A stretch of 34,077 bases of DNA from Spirochaetota bacterium (GTDB lineage Bacteria > Spirochaetota > UBA4802 > UB4802). Below the pieces are notes generated by a model. It did not search any database, was not told the origin of the DNA, and saw nothing but the letters and a program-made list of their open reading frames with translations. Position 1 is the stretch's first letter; every line of letters begins with the position of its first letter. The stretch spans positions 39,116 to 73,192 of the forward strand of contig JAOAIH010000006.1 of the NCBI GenBank assembly GCA_026414805.1. Direction: 5' to 3'. Positions 1 to 8,900 of the stretch are shown piece after piece. The position numbers were made by a program, and so were the translations under genes.

Positions 1-993
1 TCCAGTGGAGATCCACTATTAGTGAATAATATTATTGCCGATCCATCACTTGCTTCTTTTGCAAAAATTCATGAATACATCACACCTTCTTTTATTTCCA
101 TTCCTTTACGTTATAAAAATACTATTATTGGCGTTTTAAATCTTGCTGACAAATTAGATAAAACAAGTTTTGACGCTTATGATTTGAGAGTAGCAACTAC
201 CATAGCTAATCAGATAGTTGAAGCATATCAGAATTCATTGTACCTACAACAAACAGAAGAACAACGCAGGCTTGCGCAAGAAATTGATATTGCATCAGAA
301 ATACAAAAAAGAATTCTTCCAAAAATTCCACAGTCAATTAATAATCACCGTCTTGCAGCTTTTAATAAATCCGCAAAAGAGGTAGGAGGTGATTTTTATG
401 ACCTCTTCCAATTTGACAATGAAAAATTTGGTTTACTAATTGCCGATATATCCGGCAAAGGAATACCAGCAGCACTGTTTATGGGTACCGCCCGCAACGT
501 ATTAAGGGCAGAATCCCGTATCAACAACCAGCCCGGGCAGTTGCTCACTCATGCCAATAAATACATTTATGAAGATTCAGAATATGGAATGTTTGTAACT
601 GTATTTTATATGCTCATTGACTCACATAATAAACTTTTAACCTATGGAAGTGCAGGACATAATAATCAACTGTTGATACGCGCTAAAACGCTTGAGGCAA
701 TTCACCTTAATGCAAAAGGTGTCGCGTTAGGAATTACCAATAATGCAAAATATGAAGAAAAAGCATTATTTTTTGACGATGGAGATCTTGTTGTGCTTTT
801 TACCGATGGAGTTCTTGACTTGTTGGGCAACGGCAACATGGATGCTGGCGAAAAACAGCTTATTGAAATTGCACTCACATCAATAAACAAAGGCCCCGAT
901 TTTTTGATAGCTCGACTTCAAGATAATCTTGTTACCCTTGATATTGATAAAGAATTTCTGGACGATTTTACAGTACTAGCCATTCAATTCTAA
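1..993 (+). CDS. GAF-domain SpoIIE/PP2C-type protein phosphatase (5' truncated)
   Basis: The reading frame is open from base 1, so the N-terminus lies outside the window. The first ~80 visible residues look like the end of a GAF sensor domain (ISIPLRYKNTIIGVLNLADK). A helical linker with the usual SEIQKRILPKIP sequence follows, then a SpoIIE/PP2C serine phosphatase domain. The metal-binding signatures are present: GGDFYD, ADISGKG, FTDGVLD and the terminal DDFTVLAI. Proteins of this family dephosphorylate STAS-type anti-anti-sigma factors in partner-switching pathways; a STAS gene lies at 16770-17144, but a link is only inferred. The next gene starts 17 nt downstream on the same strand, so the two are probably co-transcribed. 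The ligand of the GAF domain cannot be told. Confidence 0.88.
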   Translation, partial: SSGDPLLVNNIIADPSLASFAKIHEYITPSFISIPLRYKNTIIGVLNLADKLDKTSFDAYDLRVATTIANQIVEAYQNSLYLQQTEEQRRLAQEIDIASEIQKRILPKIPQSINNHRLAAFNKSAKEVGGDFYDLFQFDNEKFGLLIADISGKGIPAALFMGTARNVLRAESRINNQPGQLLTHANKYIYEDSEYGMFVTVFYMLIDSHNKLLTYGSAGHNNQLLIRAKTLEAIHLNAKGVALGITNNAKYEEKALFFDDGDLVVLFTDGVLDLLGNGNMDAGEKQLIEIALTSINKGPDFLIARLQDNLVTLDIDKEFLDDFTVLAIQF

Positions 994-1010
994 TTAAATT
1001 TGGATACATC

Positions 1011-1991
1011 ATGAAAAAGGCACGTTACATTTTTTTAATAATAGGAATATTAATCCTTATTTTTCTTTTTAAAACTTTTGGCTTTCAGAAAACAATTTCA
1101 CAAATACTATCTGTTGGATGGGGCTTCTGGATTATTGTCAGTATATTTATTTTCAGCCACATATTTCTTACACTAGGCTGGAAGGTTGTAATAAATCATC
1201 CTGTTCCCTTGAAAACATTTATTTTGCTTATTTTTGCTCGTATTGCTGGTGATTCAACTTCTTCAATAAACGCTTTTGGATCTATTGCTGGAGAACCGTT
1301 AAAAGCTATGTTTATGAAAAAATATATCCCTTTTCAGATTGGATTGGCCTCTGTTGTGCTGGACAGGACTGCACATTCACTGGCAAATGCACTAATGTTT
1401 TTAACAGGAATTATATTAAGTTTATTTATTCTTAAACTGCCTCTTTACATCACAGCTATTGCATTAGGATTTTTTTCACTTACTCTGTTAATTATTTTTT
1501 TGATTATTCAAAAACAGCGTGAAGGTCTATTAGATTTTATCATTTCAATAATACCATCACGATTGAGCACTAAAATAATTACAGAAGACAGACGAAAAAA
1601 AATTGAAGAATTGGATGAAGAAATTAAATACATCTTCAGCAGCAAATCTCACATATATAAGTTTATCATATCAGTATTACTTCATTATTTTGCAGTGACA
1701 ATATCATGTACTTTAGAGATATATCTGATAGTATATTTCCTCAATATTCAATTTAATATATATCATGCACTTTTTCTGTATGTATTTGGTCTTTTCTTAA
1801 CATCCGTAATGTTCTTCATGCCAGCCAACTTAGGAACCAGTGAAGGATCGTATTCATTAGCCCTTAAACTTTTAGGATATGATCCATCAATGGGCCTTAC
1901 AATAGGTATAGTGCGACGATTGCGTACTTTTATATGGTCAATTATTGGTATCATTATCCTTATACTTGCCGGCTTAAAAAAGAACGAATAA
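1011..1991 (+). CDS. Flippase-like integral membrane protein (LPG-synthase TM / YbhN-like family)
   Basis: This 326-residue protein is almost entirely hydrophobic, with about eight membrane segments. It contains the family pattern of lysylphosphatidylglycerol-synthase transmembrane domains: an early stretch on dispensing with sorting (SINAFGSIAGEPLKAMFMKK), then VVLDRTAHSL, and a C-terminal block MPANLGTSEGSYSLAL. Members without a synthetase domain, as here, are annotated as flippase-like or glycosyl-lipid-associated proteins of the inner membrane; the substrate is not evident. The start ATG has only a weak GGA upstream. It follows the phosphatase gene by 17 nt. Its 3' end overlaps the oppositely oriented phosphohistidine-phosphatase gene by 32 nt. 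Confidence 0.8.
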   Translation: MKKARYIFLIIGILILIFLFKTFGFQKTISQILSVGWGFWIIVSIFIFSHIFLTLGWKVVINHPVPLKTFILLIFARIAGDSTSSINAFGSIAGEPLKAMFMKKYIPFQIGLASVVLDRTAHSLANALMFLTGIILSLFILKLPLYITAIALGFFSLTLLIIFLIIQKQREGLLDFIISIIPSRLSTKIITEDRRKKIEELDEEIKYIFSSKSHIYKFIISVLLHYFAVTISCTLEIYLIVYFLNIQFNIYHALFLYVFGLFLTSVMFFMPANLGTSEGSYSLALKLLGYDPSMGLTIGIVRRLRTFIWSIIGIIILILAGLKKNE

Positions 1992-2445
1992 TTACATCAA
2001 TCATCTTTTCAGGTATATATGCTGTGCAATACAGCATTTCGCCATCGCTAGTTACAAACACAGGAGAAGCATTAGTTATAGTTAAAATCCCTGTTTGAGA
2101 AGTTGAAAGAATTTTTGCCACAAGTACATCAATAAATGGTTTATGGGTAACCACAATGGTATTCCTCTTTTCCTGTAGCAAATATTGAATAATACTATCA
2201 GGATTATCGTTAGGATTTATTGATTTGTTGATTGCAATTTCACAATTAAATTTTTCAGCAAGTATTGCTGCACTTTCATGAGCCCTCAAAACACCACTAT
2301 GCAACACAATATCAGGCCTCCAATTAATTATATGCAAAAAATCTGCAAATCGTAAAAACTGCTCTCTGCCTTTTTGTGACAATGGCCGCTGGGGGTTAAT
2401 CGAAGAATCAACCGCTTCACCATGTTGTATGATAATTGCTTCCAT
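1960..2445 (-). CDS. SixA-like phosphohistidine phosphatase (histidine phosphatase superfamily)
   Basis: This 161-residue protein has the histidine-phosphatase fold signatures: IIIQHGEAV at the N-terminus (His8 is the expected phospho-acceptor), LSQKGREQ, the phosphate-binding block LHSGVLRAHESAAIL, and a second active-site His in VVTHKP. Length and order match SixA, which dephosphorylates histidine phosphotransfer domains. The canonical RHG motif reads QHG here, so the first active-site Arg is replaced by Gln; activity may be altered. The start is supported by GGAGG five bases upstream of the ATG. The 3' end overlaps the convergent flippase-like gene by 32 nt. A sigma70-like promoter lies at 2507-2535. 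Its substrate is unknown. Confidence 0.78.
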   Translation of the reverse strand: MEAIIIQHGEAVDSSINPQRPLSQKGREQFLRFADFLHIINWRPDIVLHSGVLRAHESAAILAEKFNCEIAINKSINPNDNPDSIIQYLLQEKRNTIVVTHKPFIDVLVAKILSTSQTGILTITNASPVFVTSDGEMLYCTAYIPEKMIDVIIRSFLSRQV

Positions 2446-2506
2446 TACGGCCTCCAGGAAAAATAAAAGACTTCACAACAAAAATTTATATCTACATTGT
2501 ACTAAA

Positions 2507-2535
2507 TGTATACTCTATCGATTTTAATTAATCAA
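2507..2535 (-). promoter_or_regulatory. Predicted sigma70-type promoter for the SixA-like gene
   Basis: On the minus strand TTGATT (2530-2535) and TATACA (2507-2512) are separated by 17 nt, giving a good -35/-10 pair that points into the SixA-like gene about 60 nt downstream. It is found by eye only. Confidence 0.5.
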
Positions 2536-2550
2536 CACTATTTTTTACGT

Positions 2551-2579
2551 TTGACTGCATAAAGGCTGTGCAGTATAGT
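2551..2579 (+). promoter_or_regulatory. Predicted sigma70-type promoter for the patatin gene
   Basis: TTGACT (2551-2556) and TATAGT (2574-2579) are spaced by 17 nt. The start of transcription would be near 2586, giving a leader of about 40 nt to the patatin ATG. It lies back to back with the minus-strand promoter at 2507-2535. Confidence 0.6.
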
Positions 2580-2625
2580 TACATATTTAGAATAATTACT
2601 CTACGCTAAATAAAATGGAATCACA

Positions 2626-3537
2626 ATGAAAGTACTGTCGCATATCATTAAATATGTAAGCAAACAATCTCAAAAAAAATCATATCCCAAAAAGAAAGTG
2701 CTCATATTAGAAGGCGGAGGTATGCGTGGAGTTTTCCTCACAGGAGTCCTTCAGGCATTCACTGACAGAGATTATTTCCCTTTTAAACTCATCATTGGAT
2801 CATCAGCTGGTGCTTTAACTGGTGTAGCGTATTCTGCTTCTCAAATTTATTTAGCGCGCGATGCTTTTTTTGGTGTACTGCTAAGCAATAACTTCATTAA
2901 GATTTCAAACATTTTACGGCCAACTAAACATATACTTAACCTTGATTGGATGGTTTCAACAGTCATCGAGGGCAAGGAAACATTAAATTTTCAATACCTA
3001 AAACACTCTATTCCCGTCTTAATAACTGCAACTGAATATAGCGACAACAATCCTCCTGCAACAGTCTATTTAAATTCTAAAAAAGATGATATCGTTACCG
3101 CATTAAAAGCATCAGCAGCAATACCTGTATTATACAGAGGTTTTGTAGAATATCAAAATCGAAAGCTCTGCGATGGAGGTCTACTTGATCCTATTCCCTT
3201 TAAGAAAGCGCTACATATGGGATTTAAGGAAGAAGATATTCTTGTTGTTGTAACAAGGAAAAAAGGATATAGGAAAAAAGAGGAATCATTCTGGATCCGC
3301 TATATCATAGAAAATTATTTTAAAGATTCAAAATATCGATATCTCATTCAGGCACTTGAAAACCGGTATATTATGTATAACGCAATTCTTGATGAACTTG
3401 AACACACATATAAAAATATCAGTGTTATTTATCCACCTGATGATTTCAACGTAGACAGATTAACCCGCGACCCAAAAAAAATTCTAGAAGGCTTTGAGCA
3501 AGGGGTACAATCAGGGAAAAACTTTTTGCTATCCTAA
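2626..3537 (+). CDS. Patatin-like phospholipase
   Basis: This 303-residue protein has the complete patatin Ser-Asp dyad: the oxyanion-hole motif GGGMRG (residues 30-35), the nucleophile elbow GSSAG (58-62, Ser60) and the catalytic Asp in DGG (Asp183). Such enzymes hydrolyse acyl esters of phospholipids. The length and the long C-terminal part after the DGG motif resemble the bacterial YjjU-type branch. No signal peptide is seen; the N-terminus is basic and the protein is probably cytoplasmic or membrane-associated. The ribosome site is weak (GGA). It has its own predicted promoter (2551-2579) and ends 6 nt from the end of the convergent FecR gene. Physiological substrate unknown. Confidence 0.88.
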   Translation: MKVLSHIIKYVSKQSQKKSYPKKKVLILEGGGMRGVFLTGVLQAFTDRDYFPFKLIIGSSAGALTGVAYSASQIYLARDAFFGVLLSNNFIKISNILRPTKHILNLDWMVSTVIEGKETLNFQYLKHSIPVLITATEYSDNNPPATVYLNSKKDDIVTALKASAAIPVLYRGFVEYQNRKLCDGGLLDPIPFKKALHMGFKEEDILVVVTRKKGYRKKEESFWIRYIIENYFKDSKYRYLIQALENRYIMYNAILDELEHTYKNISVIYPPDDFNVDRLTRDPKKILEGFEQGVQSGKNFLLS

Positions 3538-3543
3538 CACAAT

Positions 3544-4578
3544 TTATTGTGCTTTCTTATTAACTTCTTCTTTAATTTTTTCGATGCTTTGCTTATGTTT
3601 CCCTTTAATTTCTTCATAGCTCTTTCTATAGGCTTCTTTTATTGCCATTATTGCCTCATAATTAGCTTTTTGTTGTTTAACAACCTTATCTGCCTGTGCC
3701 TTTACTTTATTAAAACTATCAAATATTTCCTGCCGCTTTTCTTTATAATTCTGTAACACATGATCTACAGCAGCATTTGCACAATCACCTAAATAATAGT
3801 CATCTGCAATTGCGGCTACTTTATTCTCCAATTCATTAATGTCATTCTCTAATTTTTTTGGATCTTTTTTTCTAGTGGATGCTTGCTTAATTTTTTCTAT
3901 TTCAGCTGATTGCATTGAACTTCTTTGTTCCAACATCGAAAGATATTCTTCATAACTTTGAGCATATTTATCTGGCTCAAGCATAAAATCTTTGTCAGCG
4001 GCATTTTTCCACACTTCAGGGTTTTTTGGGTTGTCATCCATCAAAGGTTTTTTTGCTAGTTCAGCAGTAGCCTGTTCATCATTATTTACATTGATTTCAC
4101 CATAAGGATTTATTAAAGTAAGTGTACCCTCTTCCATATTTATCCTGGAATTTGAGCTATCGCTTACTGCAACAAAAAACTCTGTTCCTCTTATTGCACA
4201 CACTGTGGTTGGGGTATATACTTTTTTAGACTCACCCTTTTGTAATTTTGAAATCTTTGCTTTAATCACACCATTAATTACAGAAACGTTTTCCTGATTA
4301 TCCTGTACCGCAGCAATTTTGACTTTTGTATTTTCAAAAATTCTTACAATACTGTTATCTGTATACTTCAACTCTGCTATACTTGCATTTCGTGTTATAA
4401 CAATATCACCCTGGAGAGCTTTCATGCCTACTACTGCTATCATTTGCTTTCCATCCCGTTCAACAATTACTTCCCCAACCACAAAGCTTACTTCAAGTGC
4501 AAAGATACATTGTGCTGATAATAAAACGCCAACAATACATACTAAATATATAAAAGAAACAGATAAAACTTTTTTCAT
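3544..4578 (-). CDS. Exported FecR-domain protein with C-terminal coiled coil
   Basis: 344 residues. An N-terminal signal peptide (about residues 1-27, MKKVLSVSFIYLVCIVGVLL then a cleavable region) is followed by a FecR-type domain to about residue 165, recognisable by EVSFVVGEVIVERDGK, ALQGDIVITRNASIAEL and TPTTVCAIRGTEFFV. The rest, about residues 185-344, is charged, Lys/Glu-rich and predicted coiled coil. The ATG at 4578 is chosen over an upstream TTG because GGAGG lies five bases before it and the protein then begins with a normal signal peptide. FecR domains are found in periplasmic signal relays and, in many spirochaete and delta-proteobacterial proteins, alone in exported proteins without a sigma factor, as here. 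It lies 172 nt downstream of the response-regulator gene and may be read from it. Confidence 0.78.
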   Translation of the reverse strand: MKKVLSVSFIYLVCIVGVLLSAQCIFALEVSFVVGEVIVERDGKQMIAVVGMKALQGDIVITRNASIAELKYTDNSIVRIFENTKVKIAAVQDNQENVSVINGVIKAKISKLQKGESKKVYTPTTVCAIRGTEFFVAVSDSSNSRINMEEGTLTLINPYGEINVNNDEQATAELAKKPLMDDNPKNPEVWKNAADKDFMLEPDKYAQSYEEYLSMLEQRSSMQSAEIEKIKQASTRKKDPKKLENDINELENKVAAIADDYYLGDCANAAVDHVLQNYKEKRQEIFDSFNKVKAQADKVVKQQKANYEAIMAIKEAYRKSYEEIKGKHKQSIEKIKEEVNKKAQ

Positions 4579-4583
4579 GACAT

Positions 4584-4588
4584 CCTCC
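4584..4588 (-). promoter_or_regulatory. Ribosome binding site fixing the FecR-protein start
   Basis: GGAGG on the minus strand, five bases before the ATG at 4578; it rules in this start against the in-frame TTG 15 nt upstream. Confidence 0.7.
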
Positions 4589-4750
4589 ACCAATATTTTC
4601 TACAGTATTCTTTTTGTACTACTATTGTGTGAATATTAACCATTAATCTTTTTAACTACATTATTACTATTTATTATTATTAAAAGTGCAACAATTTTAG
4701 AGTGTTTATTTATTTAAATTATTGAATATCTACAAAATTATAATTTACTA

Positions 4751-5953
4751 TTACGGATTAAATTTCATCCCCAACATTGTAACATCATCAACAAAGCGAT
4801 CGGCTCCACAAAAATCCTGTATTTTATCAAACAAAAATTCTATGAGTTCTGGTATTTCTAGTTGCCTGTGTTCATCAATTAATTGCTGGAATCGCTTTTC
4901 ACCAAGAATTCTATCAACTCTATCGGGGCACTCAAATGCACCGTCTGAAAAGAATAACAACTTATCCCCAGGTAAAAGTTCAATACTTTTAGTTGTATAC
5001 AGCGAAGTATCAAATATGCCAACAAAGGGGCCTGTTGTTTCCATCCTTATTATTTGTCCATCAGGATGTACCACAATAGGTGCAGGTAGACCCGCGTTTA
5101 CATACTCAAGATGGGATTTTTGTAAATCAAAATGCGCAAAGAATATTGTAGCATAATTGTAGCTCATCATCTTTTGTGTCTGAATTAAAAACTGGTTCAT
5201 CTCTTTTAATATTTGGTCAGGAGTTTTTGATATATCTACAAAAGTTGTTATAGCTGTCTTTACAATAGCTGAATAAAGAGCAGCTGGTACTCCATGCCCT
5301 GAAACATCAGCAAATATGAATGAAAAATGCTTTTCGTCATGAATTATAAAATCAAAAAAATCACCACTTATTTTCTCAACAGGCTTGAACTTAAGGTAAA
5401 ATGAAAATCCTTTTATATCCGGAAACACCACTGGAAACAAGCACTGCTGCAGGTTGCTAGCAATATCAAGCTCATTTTCTATCTGTATGGAACGTGCTTG
5501 TAATTGTGCATAAAGCCGTTCAAGTTCCTGGTTTTTTAATTTTAGCTCTTCGAGCAATTTTATATTTTCTTTTACCAGCTTATGGCGCTCATATGCCCTT
5601 TTCACTGCCAGAGTTATTTGATCATTTTTAAATGGTTTAAGTATAAAATCAAATGCTCCAGCTTTTAATGCTGATATTGCAATTTCAATATCATTGTATG
5701 CAGTGATAACAATTATTGGAACATTTTCATCAATTTCATGAACTTTATGTATAAATTCCAATCCGTTTATGCCGGGAAGATTCACATCGGTTATTATGAC
5801 ATCGGAAGAAGCTATTACACCACTTTTTAGTGCATCTTCAGCCGTATAAAAATTATAAACTTTATATTCATTCTCCAGAATAAACTTTAACACTTCATTT
5901 ACTATCTCATCATCATCAATGATGATTACAATTGGCATTTCTATTTTATTCAT
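4751..5953 (-). CDS. Response regulator fused to SpoIIE/PP2C phosphatase (RsbU-like output)
   Basis: 400 residues. A receiver domain spans about 6-125, with acidic pocket DDD (13-15), phospho-acceptor Asp56 (ITDVNLPG), Thr84 and Lys106 (LKPF), all intact. A coiled-coil linker of about 60 residues follows, then a SpoIIE phosphatase domain from about 170 to the end (SGDFFDF, ADVSGHG, FFSDGAFE, DDVTMLGM). Phosphorylation of Asp56 by a histidine kinase would be expected to switch the phosphatase, whose usual substrate is a phosphorylated STAS protein. No histidine kinase is in the window. Its ATG directly follows the TAA of the giant lipoprotein gene with no spacer, indicating translational coupling in the operon that starts at 16634. 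Confidence 0.92.
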   Translation of the reverse strand: MNKIEMPIVIIIDDDEIVNEVLKFILENEYKVYNFYTAEDALKSGVIASSDVIITDVNLPGINGLEFIHKVHEIDENVPIIVITAYNDIEIAISALKAGAFDFILKPFKNDQITLAVKRAYERHKLVKENIKLLEELKLKNQELERLYAQLQARSIQIENELDIASNLQQCLFPVVFPDIKGFSFYLKFKPVEKISGDFFDFIIHDEKHFSFIFADVSGHGVPAALYSAIVKTAITTFVDISKTPDQILKEMNQFLIQTQKMMSYNYATIFFAHFDLQKSHLEYVNAGLPAPIVVHPDGQIIRMETTGPFVGIFDTSLYTTKSIELLPGDKLLFFSDGAFECPDRVDRILGEKRFQQLIDEHRQLEIPELIEFLFDKIQDFCGADRFVDDVTMLGMKFNP

Positions 5954-8900
5954 TTATTGGGCACCATTGGTTGTATCTTTTATTGTACTTCTATAATAAC
6001 GAATCCCAATCCAATACGCAGGATTTTTGAATCGCTTGTCTGCTTTTATAAATTTATATGCTGTTGTATACGAGGCAGTACAATTATTACTTTGAATTGC
6101 ATTGCAAAACTCTCGTATAAATATAACTCCATTTACATCAGCTACCGCAACCTGCAACAAAATGCAGTTTTGTATCTCCCTTTGAATCATAAATAATAAA
6201 TAATAATATGGTACAGAAGATTTACCCCCTACATTTATTAGTAAATAATTAGACTGCAGCATGTCATCTTTCATCATTAACCTTTTTTTATCACTATTAT
6301 ACTCAATGAGGCTTTCATCAATTGCAATCCCTTGAGGTATTGCCTTAAACGTATATGGTAAACCTGATTGCTTAAGTGCCGCTGCAACAAGATCTTTTTT
6401 TGTATTACTTACGTTAATCCACGCAATTGGCGGCACAGGCTTTGCATCATTGAGTGCTGCCATAAGAGATGGCATAAAACTTACTGTCGTATCATATCTA
6501 TTAAATTGGATAATCTCAAACGGTATTGCTTCAGTATATGCATCGGGTACTACTATTATGTCTGAATACCCACTTATTTCATTTATAATTGGTTTCATTA
6601 TACTGTTAATTTCAGCCTCTTTATCAAATGCCTGTTGTAGCAATCCTACTTTTTCATAATATTCACTTACAATCGCATAAAGCTTGGTATATACATTCGG
6701 TAGCCTCACCGGTTGAATGAATGTCCTTGTTATTATCCAGGCAAAAATATCATTTTCATTTTTTGCAATGTATAATATCGCTTTGTGTCTTTGAATAATT
6801 TTCTGAATATCACTGATTGGAAAATTTTTTGAAATAAGCTCATTATAGATACTTTGATACCGACTATTTTCATTGAATAACGCTGTTGCCATAATCATCT
6901 TATGCATTTCAGCATACCGCAGTGCTTCGCGTTGATTTCCTCTGCTCATTGTATATGATATTGCGTAATTAATAAGTTTATCGAATAAATACTTGTACTC
7001 AGTATAATACAATTGTATAGCATCACTACGTAAGCTTGACATCAATTCATCAATATTCTGGGCGATAGTTTGTAATAAAGTGCTCTCTACAGTCTTATCT
7101 GCAGAAATTTTCTGCAGTTGTATGCATATATTGAATACTCTATACAGGAAAGCATCCTTGGTAACCAAGGTACTATCATTTAAAAGTTTGTATGCCTCAT
7201 CAGTTTTGCCTAACATTATTGCTGAATAAACATAGTACGCATACCATATTTTTTCCAATGCATAAGGCACTTTCTTTAACGATTTACATGAAGCATATGC
7301 TTTGGTAAAATTATTATTTTTTTGATATGCAACTATAGATTTGAGAACTACTGCATCGGCCAACATAACATCCTTTTTGGAATTAGCCGCACTTATATAC
7401 TCTAATGTCCGTAAAGGGTTACTGACATTTAGTATTTCAGCTATTTTTACTGTGTTGAATTGCTCATCAAGCCAGCACATCTGATCACTTTTTTCAGTAA
7501 CAAGCATGATTTGCTGCCATTTTTCATCATCTAAATTTTGGCTTTGCTTTATAATTTCTAAAATGGCAAAATGTGATAAAGTACCAAATTCAATTATTGC
7601 TTTAGCAATATTGCTGCTATACGTTGCTTCTGTAACTTTTTTTACCATTTGGTATGCAATTGAATGAGTGTAATGATTAAGAGGATATCCTAAATAATAG
7701 GCAACTAACAGCTCACGCATTGAGGGGATGTAATCCGGTTTATATACCTTTACAAGTTCTAAAGCTTTTTTCTCTTCTCCCAATAGATAAGCAGCTTGAG
7801 CAAATAACAATAACAGCTGATTTATAGATACAATTGATGTGTTGGTTTGTGAAATTTCATTAATATCAGCAATTTTTTCTTTATATTTAAATCCTTTAAT
7901 TATTGACTCATACACTCTATAATCAAATGTATTAACCAGATAAGTATTGGACAGCAATTTTTCAGCACTCTGTATATCCCCTTTTAGGAGATGTATATAC
8001 ACACTGTATGAAATAGCACGCGCGTTATGGGGCTGAGAACGCAGCAATTGCAATGCTTCATCTAATTTATTCTGGTAGATCAACACCAAAACCTTTTTCT
8101 CAAAATATTCTTTTTCTGTTAATCCAGCCCTTCTCCAGCGCAGCAAAGCTAACTGTGCACTATCATAATCACCGCGTATAAGAGCATCTGTGAACTCACT
8201 TTGTTTTTTCTGACCAACTATCTGTACATTACGTAGCTGTTGTTCTATAGAATCAGGAACTTTACCAAGAACAACTGCTCTTGCTTTTTTAAAATCAGAT
8301 GGATGTATTTCACCCTTTATAAACGACGCAATCATGTTTTCAGAACTCCTATCTGAATACACGATAACAGAAGCAATGTGCGAATACACCGCTGCATCTG
8401 CCAAAAGCATTAGCTCCTCTATTTTTAAGACATCCATATATTTAAATAGCGCTGAACATTCTATTTTGTTGGAATAACAGTATTGTGGTGTTACATCAAT
8501 ATCAGGATTATCAGTATCAACTATATACTCCGAGTCAGTTATATTTATGGTAGTTTTTTCAATTTTTTGAAGTCCTTTGTCAGTAGCTACTACATTTCCA
8601 GGCAACCACATCAACTTTTCAGCATCTATTACCCGTGAAATAACCGGAACGCATCCCATGCCATAGAATACTGATGTGCGTATAGTGTTGTATATTGTAA
8701 TCAACGTACTGTTAATTATACAGTAAATTTTGCCTCCAAATGGTTGAATACATTTTTCAACATCCTCAGCAAGTCTTTCTGAATAGGGTGAATCCGAAAT
8801 TAGTCTCCAATTTATAGTATTGTTATATACCAGCCATCCATAAAGTTTACTATCAAACATATAAAAATGTACCACAGGAATATCAGGGGATGTTGGCGTA

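Noticed and set aside
3538-3551. Short inverted repeat CACAAT/ATTGTG between the patatin and FecR genes
   Set aside because: The stem is five to six AT-rich pairs, overlaps the FecR stop and has no clean T run, so it is too weak to call a terminator.
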